NCBI GenBank assembly: GCA_034766995.1
Contig: CM068316.1
Span: 14,849,500-14,913,499 of the forward strand
Origin: Acanthacorydalis orientalis
Taxonomy: Eukaryota; Arthropoda; Insecta; Megaloptera; Corydalidae
Length of the DNA: 64,000 bases
Reading direction: 5' to 3'
Both the position numbers and the translations under genes were made by a program. Each line of letters opens with the position of its first letter. The stretch's first letter is position 1. Below, piece after piece: positions 11,755 to 25,460 of the stretch. Under the pieces are notes generated by a model. That model saw only the letters and a program-made list of their open reading frames with translations, did no database searches and was not told where the DNA came from.

Positions 11755-14280
11755 GTTAGGCTTATAATATAATATGAATGTGATAATATAGCTGCAGGGA
11801 CAATGGAAAAAACATGAATATTTGATTCAACCATTTGATTCCAAACGGTTAATTAATAATATACAGTGAAGATATAACCAAAAGCATACACAATTCAAGT
11901 AATCTAAAAAAATGTAAATGTTTTAATAGCGGTATTCACCGACAAAAAATAAATATATGTGTATAAAAATAAAAATGTCAAATCAAAATCTCTGTTATCT
12001 AAATTATTATATAAACAGTTTTTTTTTCACAATACTTGAAAAAATACGGTAATTCTAAGTGCACATCAATTGCACATGAGCAGAACTTACAATAATGTTA
12101 TTTTGGATAAAATAGTGTTCACTGTATTATGTGTTTAGTGCGCGATTTGAAATAATGTTAAATAATACTAATGAACGATTTAGGTCTTATTTGAACCATT
12201 TAGCGATTCTTTCTAAATTCCAATCACAAAATTTGTAAGAAACAGCCAGAAAGGAGAAACATTTGCTAACGATTCTCTATTATTGGTATTTTTTCTAAAT
12301 TAAAAAATTTTTGACATTCAATTAAAGTTGATACTTAAATTTCATCTACTTAATTTAGTAGAAATTATGTACGCAAATTGTCTCTATAATATTACTTCGT
12401 ATAATATTTTGAAAATTTGAATTTCCTACTACAATAACTTCTAAATATCCGCCTTGTTCAGAGAAAAATATTTACTTTATTACATTCTAATTATAGCAAT
12501 TAGATTCTAATTATAAATTAATCAAAAGTCTATACGCATTTTATAGTAAATGTGAAATCTACTTTATTTTCTAAGACGATACGGAAAATATCTAAAGGTA
12601 ACAATCAAATCATTTCTTACATACAATACCGTAGCTTCTAAAAACCATACACATAATATTTATGAATAAAAAAACTATTTCACTTGTACTACTTTCGATA
12701 CTTTAATTCGCAAGCAGTTTACTAAACAATAAAATAAATTACACGATACAATTTTTTGAATTAACGCTTACAGCCCGGTGTCTTTTTAAAACTGTTCGTA
12801 CCGATGCAGTAAACTCAATTTGTTTCTAATAATTTTCATAAAAAATACTATTTATGAAGGAATAGGATTTTAAATTATTTGAACATCAAGGTCTATTCTT
12901 ACACTACCGATTAGTATCAATATAACATGTGCATTACAAGAAAATAAAGAAATATAATTAAAAATATCATGACAGATATTTGCAAATAAAAACACGCTGT
13001 CAATTGAATTTACTGCATCGGAACGGGAGAGGGTAATAAAAAAAATTAAAAATAGAATTTCGAACAGCAAAGGGCTATTTATTGTCAATTGATATATGCT
13101 CATAACTATATATATATAACTACATATTTAAATAATAAATTTTCTCTATTTATAAATTGACAAATTCCATTAAAAGTTTTGAAGACTAACAAAATTCTTA
13201 AATGAACAAATGTAGAAGTAGATATTTTCATTTATTCATAAAATATAATTAATTTCAAAATATGCAATAAGAAACCCTATACATACATTATTTAGTATTT
13301 GACAATATTCTTAAACAATTACATTATTAAAACAAATAATTTCAACTACTTCCTAAAGTAAGAATTTATTTCATTATCGTTTCTATCTTCTAATGACGTA
13401 CTTAAATGACAATTTTACAAAAATGACCAATTTTAACAACTTGGTAATGTTATAATGATGCATAAATTTTAAGTGAAAAATATATTTACAATAATGGATA
13501 TTTATGAACACTTAATTATATATTCATAGGTAATGATAATAAAATAATTTCAATTATTTTAAAAATGTAAATATTTTACTCACTATACATCAAATTATAT
13601 TTTCTTATAACATTCTTTACATTTTAATAAATATAATTAATGTTACATTATGACTGTAACCAAATTCGAAATGAATTTTTATTTAATATTCCCTTTGATT
13701 ATTATTTTTGTGCACATTTTTATACACAATAAATTATATTTAACGTTTAATGCATGTTTATAAATTCTACGTAGTCTTTATGATCTCTAATCAATTTATA
13801 TTTGTGAAAGGAATAAAATATTTGAACGAGTATTTAAATAAATCTCAAAGAAATTGAAATATAGTTGAATATGATTTTGTAAATTAAAATTTAAAAATAC
13901 ATAAAAAAGTATTTTTATATCATCTTAAGAAAATAAATAAAAATAATAAATTATACACAAATATGAAACAAAAATAAAAACTTTATTAATTTTGTTATAA
14001 AAAAGTTCTTTCATACAATTTCAAGTTATACAAGGATAGTAAATTTGTGTAAAATTTTATAAATAAATCAATGTTGAGATTTTAATAAGTATAAAATATA
14101 AATACAATTCTATTAAAAAAAATATTTAAAAATTTGTATAAAATAAGACTTTATAAATATTTAAACAATATTTACAACCAAAATTATAATGCCTTATTTA
14201 AAAAATGCAATAATTTAGTCGAATTTAGTCTAAAGAGAATGTTTTTTTTACTAATTTTTAAAAACATTGATAATTTAATA
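10961..14280. other. Gene-free DNA with a GC-richer block
   Basis: 11100-11400 is less AT-rich than its surroundings but shows no long frame. A solo TTAA-CCCTTC end is at 11418-11427, and a (TA)n tract at 11694-11748. 11750-14280 is uniformly AT-rich with no recognised feature. Confidence 0.55.
11694..11748. repeat. (TA)n microsatellite
   Basis: TA tract with one TTG break. Confidence 0.95.
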
Positions 14281-14281
14281 C

Positions 14282-14341
<60 letters not shown>

Positions 14342-14350
14342 ATGTGTATT
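14281..14350. repeat. (TA)n(TG)n microsatellite
   Basis: TA tract ending in TGTGTATGTG. Confidence 0.95.
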
Positions 14351-14523
14351 ATAAGTGTACGTAAGCTTAAAGAAATATATACACTTAATAAAAATATTCA
14401 TTAATGAATATCAGCGAAGCGATTCCCTGAAATGTGTTAAAAATCAGTTTAAATTTCAAGGTCCCGATGCGAATAACCTAATGAGATGATTCTATACGAA
14501 TCACTCTTATACAAATTAATAAC

Positions 14524-14645
14524 GACTGCAACCACGAAACCGGAAGTCGTGCTGACGCGTCTGCCGTCCGGCGCTAATAGCTTCGGCAAGCCAACGTCGG
14601 GCTTCTATAATTAACCTCGTCAGATTCACTGTTTTTTACCGGTCG
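14524..14645. other. CpG-dense GC-rich patch
   Basis: About 120 bp with many CpG dinucleotides (ACGCGTCTGCCGTCCGGCGC and CTTCGGCAAGCCAACGTCGG) in otherwise AT-rich DNA. The plus strand holds a short frame, TTKPEVVLTRLPSGANS..SGFYN, ended by a stop. The minus strand has IEARRWLAEAISAGRQTR. I recognise neither. It could be a promoter/5' exon, a conserved regulatory element or an old transposon piece. Confidence 0.4.
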
Positions 14646-14649
14646 TTAA

Positions 14650-16217
14650 TTCTTTCTTTTCTTATTCTGTAAACTAACATCATCACAATGTAGAATGAGA
14701 CTATTGCACCGTTATGTGTGTTCACCAACAGTAAAAGTACAGACTAGCTAATGGGCATGTTGTCTGCTGCAAAAGAATGTGTTATAAATGTTCTATGTTA
14801 GCCATGAGCTCTATTACGAACAGGTTAATAGAAATGCTGTGTGGTATTCGTTCGAGTGGCAATTCAACATTATTATCTGTTAAATATTTTATACGTATTT
14901 AGTTCGGTCGATCGAGGCACGAAAGGATTTTAAAATTTTAAATATTTTCATTTACATTTCACATCTATTCACAGTGACTTCACAATGATTTTCTGTATTT
15001 AGTAAATAAGCTAATTCTTGGAGTTATTTTATCAATTATAAAGAATCATACACACACAGAGATAAAATGTATACACACTAATAAATACTTTTATACAGGT
15101 GGTTTCTAAAATGAGTACACAAAAATATATAATGCGATTCTGTGTCAAAAAGTATACGAAATATGACATTATAATTTGTTTTCGAAACTGCAATGTTTTC
15201 TAATTGTGGCCTATTTAATAATTTAACACATACACGCATACATCTTTTTTCAATAACTTTTAATATTTTTATGTTAGCTTAATGATTTTACATTCAAATG
15301 CAAGACAAACATCTTTGTGTTATTATATAAATCATTCATAAACCCTAATAGATTAAAATGTCAGAAGTTAATCACTAAAGATGCATGTAAGGTATGTTCA
15401 ACTATCAAATTATTAAATAAGCAATAACAAAGAAACGGTTCATTTTTAGAAAATATATTATAAAATCATTATGTATTATTCTGCATAGATTCGCGATATA
15501 TACTTTTGTGCACTTATTTTAAGAACATTATCTCTCTCTCTCGCTTATATATATATATATATATATATACATATACACATAAATGATTTATAGTATGATT
15601 GGCGTTGAGTTATGCATTTTTTCGCTTAAGATTTTTTTTTTGAATACTAAAACTATTAAAATTGAACTGTCATTTCACTTGTCTGCATAAAATTGGAAAA
15701 TGGATTCATTTTTACAAATTTTATAATAATACGGTCTCAATGGAAAAATATTTTTCGAGATTTACCCCAGTTCTCGGCCTTTTTCCCATTTTATTATACC
15801 AGATATTACATTTTAAGAACGACTGATACTTTTTTTTTAATATTCATAATAAGGGTTACACCATTCTTTATAATTATTTATTTTTAAGAAATCAGATGTT
15901 TTACTCTTTTTTTTAAATTTTCCTTTTTGTTCCTAGATGAACGTTTGACACGACTCATATTTTCATTCAAATATGTCATTATATTATTCAAATTTATTAT
16001 TTTTATATCAAAAAACGCTATCGATCAATATTTTAAATTAAATTTAATAATTTACTTAAAATTCTCCACTGAAATCAATTTAAATTAATTTTAAACACTT
16101 ATACATCTGTTTTATTTTACAGTTCTCAATGATAGACAATTATAAGGAGCTTACGAAAAAAATTGTCTTCACTTATGGTAAGTTCAAATATCTTGCTTAA
16201 TACTTACATTAAAATAT
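14650..16217. other. Gene-free DNA
   Basis: 14700-14930 is moderately less AT-rich but without a frame. A (TC)n(TA)n tract is at 15530-15583. No element recognised. Confidence 0.5.
15530..15583. repeat. (TC)n(TA)n microsatellite
   Basis: TC repeats followed by TA. Confidence 0.95.
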
Positions 16218-16219
16218 TA

Positions 16220-16771
16220 GATTGGTAGGAAAATAATTGCGGTTTTTGTTTTTTTTTGAATTAAAGTGTTAAAGTTTTTTTCAATTAATTTCATCGTATT
16301 CATGTTTATATCATTTTAAAGTGCATTTTTCGGTCTGTATTTTGGTAAATCGACTTCAGTTTTATTATTGATTTTACTTCAAATTGGGATATCGAATTAA
16401 AGATGGAAAAGATGCAAATAATATCAATTTTTGTTTGTTCAAAAAGGGTAGTAAATCAGTAGAAACTGCTCGTAACTAAACGATACTTTTGGGGTGGGTA
16501 CTATTAAGGAACGTACGGTGCAATGGTGGTTCCAAAATTTTCGTGCTAGAGACGAGACACTTGAAAATGAAGAATGTCGCGGGAGTCCTTCTTCAGTACA
16601 TAACGACCAACCGAAAGCGTTGGTTGAATCAGAACCACACACAACAATTCGAGAGCTTGCACAAAAGTTAGACGTTAGTCATCAAACAGTTTTAAACCAC
16701 TTAAAATAACTTGAATTAAAAAATGTATGTGAATTTGAAGATTATAAACCGCAATTATTTTTCTACTAATC
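16220..16771 (+). mobile_element. Mariner-derived deletion element, copy C (best-preserved frame)
   Basis: Flanked by TA (16218-16219, 16772-16773), length 552 bp. It begins GATTGGTAGGAAAATAATTG and ends in the inverted version TTTTTCTACTAATC. The central part encodes an uninterrupted helix-turn-helix segment (separate pseudogene entry). The catalytic Asp-Asp-Asp domain is completely missing. Of all the copies, this one keeps the longest clean second helix-turn-helix. Confidence 0.88.
16494..16709 (+). pseudogene. Mariner transposase N-terminal (DNA-binding) fragment
   Basis: An open stretch of 71 codons contains KERTVQWWFQNFRARDETL, then PSSVHND, LVESEPHTTIRELAQKLDVS and TVLNHLK. This is the paired-like helix-turn-helix pair at the mariner transposase N-terminus, with the family's GRP-type linker changed to GSP. 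Mariner transposases normally continue with WVPHEL and about 230 more residues carrying the catalytic triad. Here a stop follows HLK directly and only 3' terminal sequence remains. The region 5' of 16494 is frameshifted relative to the consensus, so the protein start is lost. Such a fragment could bind the terminal repeats if expressed, but nothing here shows expression. Confidence 0.8.
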
Positions 16772-16901
16772 TAACAGATTGTATGAACTACACAATCTTA
16801 CTTAAAAATATGTCATTTCATTGTTATAATATTCTGCAACTAGTAGGAAAAAATCATACTATTTCACATTAAAAGTTAAAAACTATTTTTGTGTGAACTA
16901 C

Positions 16902-16922
16902 TCTCTCTCTCTCTCTGCATAT

Positions 16923-16973
<51 letters not shown>
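16902..16973. repeat. (CT)n(TA)n microsatellite
   Basis: CT repeats followed by TA. Confidence 0.95.
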
Positions 16974-16976
<3 letters not shown>

Positions 16977-17437
16977 ATTAATTTTATAAAATACTTTCTT
17001 GGATTGAATACCTAATTTGAAATATCTTCACGTCTTCTTACAAATAATAACTTCGATTATGTATTATAAAATGACACTTAGGTGAGGACTTGTTTGACAT
17101 GAAGTGATGCCTTGAAAGTTAAAATTAATTTCAGGTGAGAAGTACCTCTATCTGATATCAAATTATTATTTATAAGTATTGAACATACTTTGCAGTGGAT
17201 GTATATTTCTTCTTAAACATGCATTCAAATCTCTTAAAGTTAACAAGGATTAATGTCATTTTTAATACTCGGTCTGTAATATAAATCGACATGTCTAGAC
17301 ATCTTTTATGTTTATTATTTATCCAGATAAACGAAATACAATTCTTGTTTTTCAAAATGTCAACAAAACATCTGTCTATATTGTTTGATCGATGGAGACT
17401 AATTTCGGTATATTAAATTATTAACAATGTATTTATA

Positions 17438-17473
<36 letters not shown>

Positions 17474-17480
17474 TATAAAC

Positions 17481-17515
<35 letters not shown>

Positions 17516-17530
17516 TATATATATATATAA
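17438..17530. repeat. (TA)n with CA block
   Basis: Two TA tracts around an ACACACACAC block. Confidence 0.95.
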
Positions 17531-17835
17531 ATTCAAGTAAAAAATTAGAAAGTAAATAGTCATAATAATTAAAAAAGAAAAGCTAAATCGGTTAAAAAAC
17601 TGATTTTAATAGGTTAACTAAATACTAATATAAAAATAATCAACCGAAAAGAATTCTTTCATCAATATTATTTACACAAAAAATAATCCTCTTATAAATC
17701 TTCCTGCACAAATAGACGCGTATTTTTACTCCTCCATGATACTACTTTGTTAAATTTCAAATATTTTTAAGTCATTATATCTAGTGAAATTGCCACACTT
17801 TTTATTTTACCTAAGTAAACAATGACTTACCAATA

Positions 17836-17882
<47 letters not shown>
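17836..17882. repeat. (TA)n microsatellite
   Basis: Pure TA tract. Confidence 0.95.
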
Positions 17883-17891
<9 letters not shown>

Positions 17892-18789
17892 TTGTGTGCA
17901 TTTTAATAACCCATTTTAAGTAACCTTAGTGATTTAAATTTTGCTATATATTTAAATAAACTGATGTTAAAACAGATAAAGTACTGTTAATAAGATACAT
18001 AAAAGTAATTTCGATTTATAACCTATTTTCTAAAAATTATTTACAAGCATATGTTTTCACAAGTCAGTTATTCTTTCAGTTCGCAGAACAAACAGTTTCT
18101 GATTAAAACTTGGCAATAAATGATTAAAAGTCATCCGAAAATGATAAAAATGCCATTGAAATTCTTATAAGAAACAATCATATATGTTCTATAATCAATT
18201 ATTGATCGTTTTTTATCAGATTTTTTTATAACTTATGGTATGAGAGAATAATTAATTTCAAAAAGTGAATTTAACCAAAGTTCCAGTATTGTATTATGAA
18301 GCATATATATTTCATTTATTAACACTTTGAATTATATTATATTAATTAATATTTTATATAAAAATAACTCGTCAATTTTTTTAGAAAAATTTGTTTAAAA
18401 GAAAATATAAGAATATAAGTAAGAATTGAAATTATTTTTTTTGAATTCAACATTATGAAAAGTCCTTTGTATTAATAGGGTAACGTAATGAATTTTTATT
18501 CTAAATCCTATGTGAATTTTTTAACAAAATATCGTAAAACAACTATTATTATAATATATTTATATTTTAATACATTGACGTTTACCTTATCTTTCCAGGA
18601 AAAGCACTTACATGTTTCATATAAATTTATTATCATTAAGAAAATCTTTATTTAAAATTTTAGTTTTGAACATTGGGTATTACTTAATTACACACTTTTT
18701 TTCTTCATAAAATGAATATTTTCAAACTCATAAACCAACTAAAATTATTAAAATGTAAGCACATTAAATCTGCAAATAAACTTTTACTT

Positions 18790-18790
18790 A

Positions 18791-18827
<37 letters not shown>

Positions 18828-18843
18828 GATAGATAGATATATC
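18790..18843. repeat. (CT)n(TA)n(GATA)n microsatellite
   Basis: CT, TA and GATA blocks in order. Confidence 0.95.
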
Positions 18844-19466
18844 ATGTATATAAGAAACTAACAAAAAATAAAAATGAATATTATTATTATTTATTATAAA
18901 ATAAACGATATACGAAAAAATAAATTACTGTTCTATCAGGAAAATCATCATCACAGATCAGAAAAATCATTAACCTGTTTTGTGAAAATTTCTCTTCAAA
19001 TACATAGAATAATCTTCTCGGGATGACATTTATTAACGCAAAAGAATGAAGAAGAGACTTTTCATTTCTTAAAGAATACTAATCTTCAAATAAAATGTAG
19101 TTGTAGAGATAAGCTTCATTTAATACCGGTTGCAGTTAAACGGTTATTATAATTTAATTTATTTTCAATAATACAAGTATTAAAACGAAATGACTTCAGT
19201 AATTGCTTCCACTTTAATACACGTACGATATTAAAAATATTTATGAAGTTTTACTCAGGCATATATAATGCTTATTTATTTTATCGTTTATCTTTCAAAA
19301 TTGACAAAAGTACCATAGGAAATCCGCTTTTTGTGCGTATTTTTTACTAGATAATAAAGTACAGTAAATAGAATATTAATTAAAATATAAAATCAAATCA
19401 TTAGTCAAAATTTAATTTATACGATGTTATTTCCTTTTTATTTAATTGTCAGATTTCAAAGTAAAA

Positions 19467-19469
<3 letters not shown>

Positions 19470-19519
<50 letters not shown>

Positions 19520-19527
19520 TATATACA
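19470..19527. repeat. (TA)n microsatellite
   Basis: Pure TA tract. Confidence 0.95.
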
Positions 19528-19777
19528 TAAGCCTTTGTAAATAAATTTACAAGTTAATGTGCATTAAAAATTAAAAAATCTGCAAGTGAACAAAAATAAA
19601 ACTATATCAAACAATTAATACTATAGAGGAGAATAACTGCAAGAATATTTGCCAAGTACGAGTACAGCACTGCATCAGTAACTCTAATCAACCACTTCTT
19701 GATATAATCGTATAGTTTTCTTATGATATAGGTTTTCAAAATACTCTTCAAACAAAAAGAGTACTTTTTTTATGTTT

Positions 19778-19778
19778 G

Positions 19779-19839
<61 letters not shown>

Positions 19840-19885
19840 GTATATGTATGTATGTATGTATATGTATGTATGTGTGCGTATGTAT
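19778..19885. repeat. (TA)n(TATG)n microsatellite
   Basis: TA tract passing into TATG repeats. Confidence 0.95.
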
Positions 19886-20919
19886 AATTTTCGAATTCAA
19901 CCTCCTGAATTTTTAAATAAAATAAATATATTAATGAAACTTCTAACAGAAACATTTTTAACTTATGTAACAAATGACTCAAGTACAATGGAAACATCTT
20001 ATATTTAAATAGTTCATTGTTCTTTATAATATTAACAATAAAAATGATCTTCGTGATATATAAAATTAGTGTTCGGTTATACTCGTATATTACAAAAATA
20101 TTATGTTAGAAAAAAACTTCTAGTAGAAAAATTACTGCCCAATTTACTCATTTATTTTAAATCTCATGAAAAGAATTCGATAAGCATTTATCATTTTTTT
20201 CAATATCGATTATTTCCATCGACTGACTTTTTTGGGTATTATTTATTGTGATCTTCAATTCTATTCGATTTGAATAAATCACAATGTTAATTTCGTTCAA
20301 TGATACACAATTTTCAACTCTGTGATCTCTTAACTGGCTTCAAATCAACAATATCTTATATTCTGCTTTAAATTGTTGAACACTTTTGTCATTATTGTGC
20401 CATATTTTAAATAATGAATAGTTCTTGATTGTCTTAACTAACTTTGTACAGGAGCAAATTCTTCCAGTATAAATATTTTTATGATATGAATTTAATATAT
20501 CTCATGCAAATATTAAATCAAATGAACCTGTTTCTTCATAGAAAATTAACTATTTACTACTCATTTAGAAACTTGACTTTTTTTAGACAATTTCAAGATA
20601 TATAGCTTATGTACATTGAAATTTCATACCTGAGGGAAGTCAAAGAAATACACAGTAATTACTGTTATGAAATTGAACAAAACTTTTACTGAAAAATAAT
20701 AAGTACATGCCACTTATAGATTAGAAAGACTGTTGCCTAAAATAAGTCAGCTAACATAAAAATGACACACCTTGCATCACAATGAAATTATTAAGAACAT
20801 AATCGAATATATCAGAAGCAGGTAGTTAAGTGAAATAAATGAAATAGCTTACAATTGAATGCCCTAATAATTTTATAATAACAAATTTAATATATTATAT
20901 TTTAAATAAGAGAAATCAC

Positions 20920-20943
20920 CCTCTCTCTCTACATGTATATATC

Positions 20944-21004
<61 letters not shown>
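20920..21004. repeat. (CT)n(CA)n(TA)n microsatellite
   Basis: CT, CA and TA blocks in order. Confidence 0.95.
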
Positions 21005-21007
<3 letters not shown>

Positions 21008-21110
21008 TTCTGTTAATTGAATATATTTCCATTTCTATTTAGTATGAACTTATCTTTAACTTGAGAATACCAATAAAATTTATTTTAGGAACTATTGCTC
21101 TTACTGTGTA

Positions 21111-21119
21111 CACTCACAC

Positions 21120-21200
<81 letters not shown>
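21111..21200. repeat. (CA)n(TA)n microsatellite
   Basis: CA block followed by about 30 TA units. Confidence 0.95.
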
Positions 21201-21201
<1 letters not shown>

Positions 21202-21576
21202 TTAAAATGTCCCACAAAGGTTTTTTGTAAATATGTATATAAATTTAGGAATTTAAAATAAACAAGAACGTTATATAAACATGTATTCTAGGAAATTTTA
21301 TTAAATAGTAATAAATAGTGTATTTAAATACTCAATAATATAGAGAATTCTCTTAATTAAGAAGAAAAAAACTACTTAATGAAGCAAAGTGTCTCCTGAT
21401 TTTCTAACAAATATTAAAATTCTCTTCCTAAAATAAATTAAAATATTCAATATAATACTTACAAAAATAAACATAAAATTATAAATAATCATAAAATAAA
21501 CTTCTATGTTTATTTTTAATCCTGAATCTATAAAAAAAATTACGAAAATCTTCTGTGGACATTCTGTATATGTTCA

Positions 21577-21579
<3 letters not shown>

Positions 21580-21632
<53 letters not shown>
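21580..21632. repeat. (TA)n microsatellite
   Basis: Pure TA tract. Confidence 0.95.
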
Positions 21633-21634
<2 letters not shown>

Positions 21635-22056
21635 TAAATATGTATAAACTATTTTTTAAGGATATATTTTAACAATTATTTTAATTCAAATTTACGTTTT
21701 CCATGCAAGAAATTGAAAAATAATTCATTTAAAATAATATTCCGGTCGTTGTTCTGATATCTACAGTTACGACGATCTTCAATTAACTACATTTATTCTA
21801 GTATAATTAAAATTAAACACGAAAAAAGCAATTATGAATGTAAACATTTAAGACAAAATTCGTACCGAAATGCACTTTTAATGAATTTTTAATAACACGA
21901 ACGTCCGTATGAAATTCCCTTGAGCAATTCTTGTTCCACAGCTTGCGGCCCAGTACGCTCCCTTTGATATTAACACATACGTAACTGACTAGGAAGAGGG
22001 GAGGACATTTACTAATATTTTTTACACTGACCTGTTTGTTATATTTGGAATAATCA

Positions 22057-22057
22057 A

Positions 22058-22115
<58 letters not shown>

Positions 22116-22128
22116 ATATATATATATA
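22057..22128. repeat. (TA)n microsatellite
   Basis: TA tract with one ACATG break. Confidence 0.95.
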
Positions 22129-22346
22129 ATTTTTGTATGTAATACAGTAATATTTTATATTATATTCTTATTAATTACTTTCTATTTGGTGCGGTGCTTT
22201 GAACCCTCCATGGCCATTTGTATATATACATGCCAAAGACACCTGATGGATTACTTTGCAATCATGCCTCGAGACACCTGCTCAGATAGACGACTGCGGT
22301 TAGTGCTGGTTTGTTTATTTTTATCCGTATACAAACCGTTATACAT

Positions 22347-22348
22347 AC

Positions 22349-22393
<45 letters not shown>

Positions 22394-22398
22394 GTATA

Positions 22399-22447
<49 letters not shown>
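22347..22447. repeat. Paired (TA)n tracts
   Basis: Two TA tracts around CACGTATAATATA. Confidence 0.95.
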
Positions 22448-22450
<3 letters not shown>

Positions 22451-23767
22451 TGATAAAGTCATTGTTCTATATAATACTGGATCGTTACTATGATGGAACT
22501 AGCCTTACATTCATAATTATCATATATGATTTGACAAAAATTCTAATTGCTGCAATAATTTACGTTTTATTTGCGAAGGCTAGAAACTCGTTTAATCTGT
22601 AATTATATTTTAAACTCAACCATATGTAGAGTGTACTATAAGACCATTATTGAATTTGTAAACAAAATCACATGGTGCTTTTTTTCCATAATACCGTATT
22701 AAGTTAATTATATTTGTGAGGCGTGTATTTATTTATCGATGAGATTTATATTTTAATAGCTTGATTAATTCAACAGTTATTTTGTATTATAAGAGAATGC
22801 TATACTGAAACGTGTTAGGTTTCTCTTAATAAAACTAAAATCTGGATGTTCCAGCGATTAAAATATATTCATTTATATATTTTTCATCTTAACCCTTTAC
22901 TTTATCAGATTAGTTTGATATGTCAAAAAAGTTTCATGACCATCATTTAGGTGATTTTATAATTTTTATAGTAGAACATTTCTATACTTTAGCTATTTTG
23001 ATATTAAGTAATAAGTATTGAACATCATTATTTTATTAGCTAGTATATATCCGGTCAGAATTGATGGAAAATTAAAAAGAAACATAGAAATAACAAAATC
23101 TTCATTGGTTTTTACAACATAATATATGCAGACATAAAAAATACCTTAAAATGAAAATTAATGAATTAAACTTGAAAGCTGTGAGCTAATAAAGCAAACG
23201 TTTCTCGTCACCATAGATACCATAGATAGAGAAATAAGAGTTTTTATTATATAGATAGATATATAATATAATAAATCATTCATTTGCAACTTCACACAAA
23301 ATAACTTGATAAATGAGAAACAAGACAATCTTCTTTACCAAACATTACAATATTGTAATTAACAAACAAGACCGTGACTTAATGAGGTAGATGTATGAAG
23401 CAGTATCTAATCAAAACACTGAACAAATATTTTCCCCTTTAACCTCTTAGCTACCACGGGTTTGATCCTGTAGCGGTACTCCAACAACGAGCCCGTCCGT
23501 GGACTGTGCATAAACGACGTAGGTCTAATGCTTTCATACATTTACATTAAAATAAAGTTACAGTTCAATAAGTTCTAACATTTTTATATATCTTTCTATA
23601 TATATAAAATCAAAATTATCCACAAAAACTTTATAAAATAACAAGTTGCAAAAAATAATCTATCTGCAAGAGGTTTATAGACATACTAATATATATATAT
23701 ATATATATATATAAATCCATGACGTTGACTTATTTATTTTAGACGTGGCTTCTATGATACCCAAGTT

Positions 23768-23871
23768 TGTTTATTAGTTCATTCGGTTACATGTACATGC
23801 TTATAACTGACAAGTGGGGGAGCGCAGTGAGCCCGGGGGTTGGTGAGCGCAGGAAGCAGGGAATTTTTTTG
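23768..23871 (+). repeat. GC-rich dispersed unit, copy 1
   Basis: Shares with 25461-25563 the order GTTTATT/CATTC, TACATGCTTAT, GAAGTGGG or CAAGTGGG, GAGCG..G.GAGC, GGTTGGTGA, GGA..CAGG. The run of GAGCG(C/T)AG(T/C)GAGC half-palindromes is unlike the AT-rich surroundings. Unclassified; I could not tie it to a transposon family. Nearby, 23934-23960 holds a short GGGGC..GCCCC hairpin. Confidence 0.65.
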
Positions 23872-24245
23872 CACGAATTTTAGGGTGGTTTGTATCTTCA
23901 TATGTTTCAAAATCAGCCTATATGAAGCCATTCCTGGGGGCGTCTAGTGCCCCGACAACAGCCAGAGTCTACTTATGTTTATAACAGTCTTCTTATTGTG
24001 ATGATTAATCATCGTGCTTACGTGCTCAGATCCGGGAAAAGTTTCAAAAAACCCGGACATCTTTAATATTATAATAATTGATAGTATATTCTTGAGTGAA
24101 TATCTTAAAACAAGGAACTACACATAGTCTCACTTTATATTCCTGAAATTCACAATCCGATCTTCAGTTTCATATTCAAATCTAAATAAGATCTTAAGAA
24201 GCGATTTAAACGTGATTGTACAAACTGGGTGTGCTTTTTTGCATA

Positions 24246-24305
24246 TTTGGGTGTTAACGACCTTAGTTGTCGACGAGTCGTTAAACCCCAACTAACTAAC
24301 TAAAT
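24246..24305 (+). repeat. Candidate SINE/LINE 3' tail
   Basis: The stretch GTTAACGACC..GTTGTCGACGAGTCGTTAAACCCC ends in AACTAACTAACTAAAT, a short (CTAA)n tail. Invertebrate retroposon 3' ends often have a CGTTAAACCC-type domain followed by a short tandem tail. No tRNA-like A/B boxes were found upstream, so the assignment is tentative. Confidence 0.35.
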
Positions 24306-25292
24306 ATGAACTTTATTGTAATAAACTGGCCATTCTTGATCTATTTTTTGGATATAAATACAGATTTTTTTATAAAAAATACTTAGCACATTTCAACTAT
24401 TCCTTCATTTTTCATAAGTTCGATTTTCACCCATTCGACTTTAAAACAATTCATTATTTTATATTTCATACATTTATGGTAATAAATTGGAGTTTGTACA
24501 AACGACAATATCAAATTATCAAAAATCCTAGAATTTTAAAAAAGAAAATATAAAGAAATACTTCCAATCAATTGGTAATATAAGTTAATAGTCTAGGTTA
24601 TTGGAATAATTTTTCAAATATGATTTAATTTTCATTTTACACTGTTAAGACATGCTGTAAAAATAATAATTTAACATTAAAGTAATATTACTCAAAGTTA
24701 ACATTACAGAACACAAATTTTACTGATTTCTAGTTTACTAGCAGATAGAAAACTATGATAGAAAAACATCCTAGTTCCTATATTTAACTAACTATTGGTG
24801 AAAAATAGTAGCAAGGAAAAAAATGTGAAATAGTACTGATTAAATTATGCTAGTAAACATTATGATTAGTAGCTAATGGATATTATCGCGACTGTCAGAT
24901 TGAAATGGTATCGTTTATTTCATTTCTCAACTGTCAGTTTGTTTTCCGCTGTAATAATCATATTATTGACATTTTAAAAAAGCATTTTGATGATATTGAA
25001 GTATAATCTGTATTTTGTATTGAATTATTCTAAAAAACGAAAAATTGAAAAATTAAGGGAAATAAGCAGATGGACATATTATAATTTACATACATAGAAA
25101 CATATATAAAACTAATTTATAATGCTAATATTATACGTTTATTTATATATCTTTTTTTAACTAATACTTTCAACTCGATTATAAATCATGCGCAAATCAT
25201 GTATTATATACACTATATATATAATAGTATATAGCCACAAAAAAATAAAGTTTACAAAAGTTAATCTACTGCCATATTTATATAAACATACT

Positions 25293-25313
25293 AACACAAA
25301 CACACACACACAC

Positions 25314-25362
<49 letters not shown>

Positions 25363-25395
25363 CATACAAATATATATATATATATATATATATCG
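25293..25395. repeat. (CA)n(TA)n microsatellite
   Basis: CA block then TA tracts with two breaks. Confidence 0.95.
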
Positions 25396-25460
25396 TATAT
25401 AACGATTACGTTGCTATATATGTGATAATAATTATATAGTCATAATGAGTTTTAAAAAAT

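Larger units (their letters stand above)
17531..23700. other. Microsatellite-rich gene-free DNA
   Basis: About ten TA, CA/TA and TC/TA tracts are listed separately. Two GC-richer patches, 21890-21995 and 22186-22330, are unexplained. A solo TTAA-CCCTTTAC end is at 22889. No gene. Confidence 0.55.
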
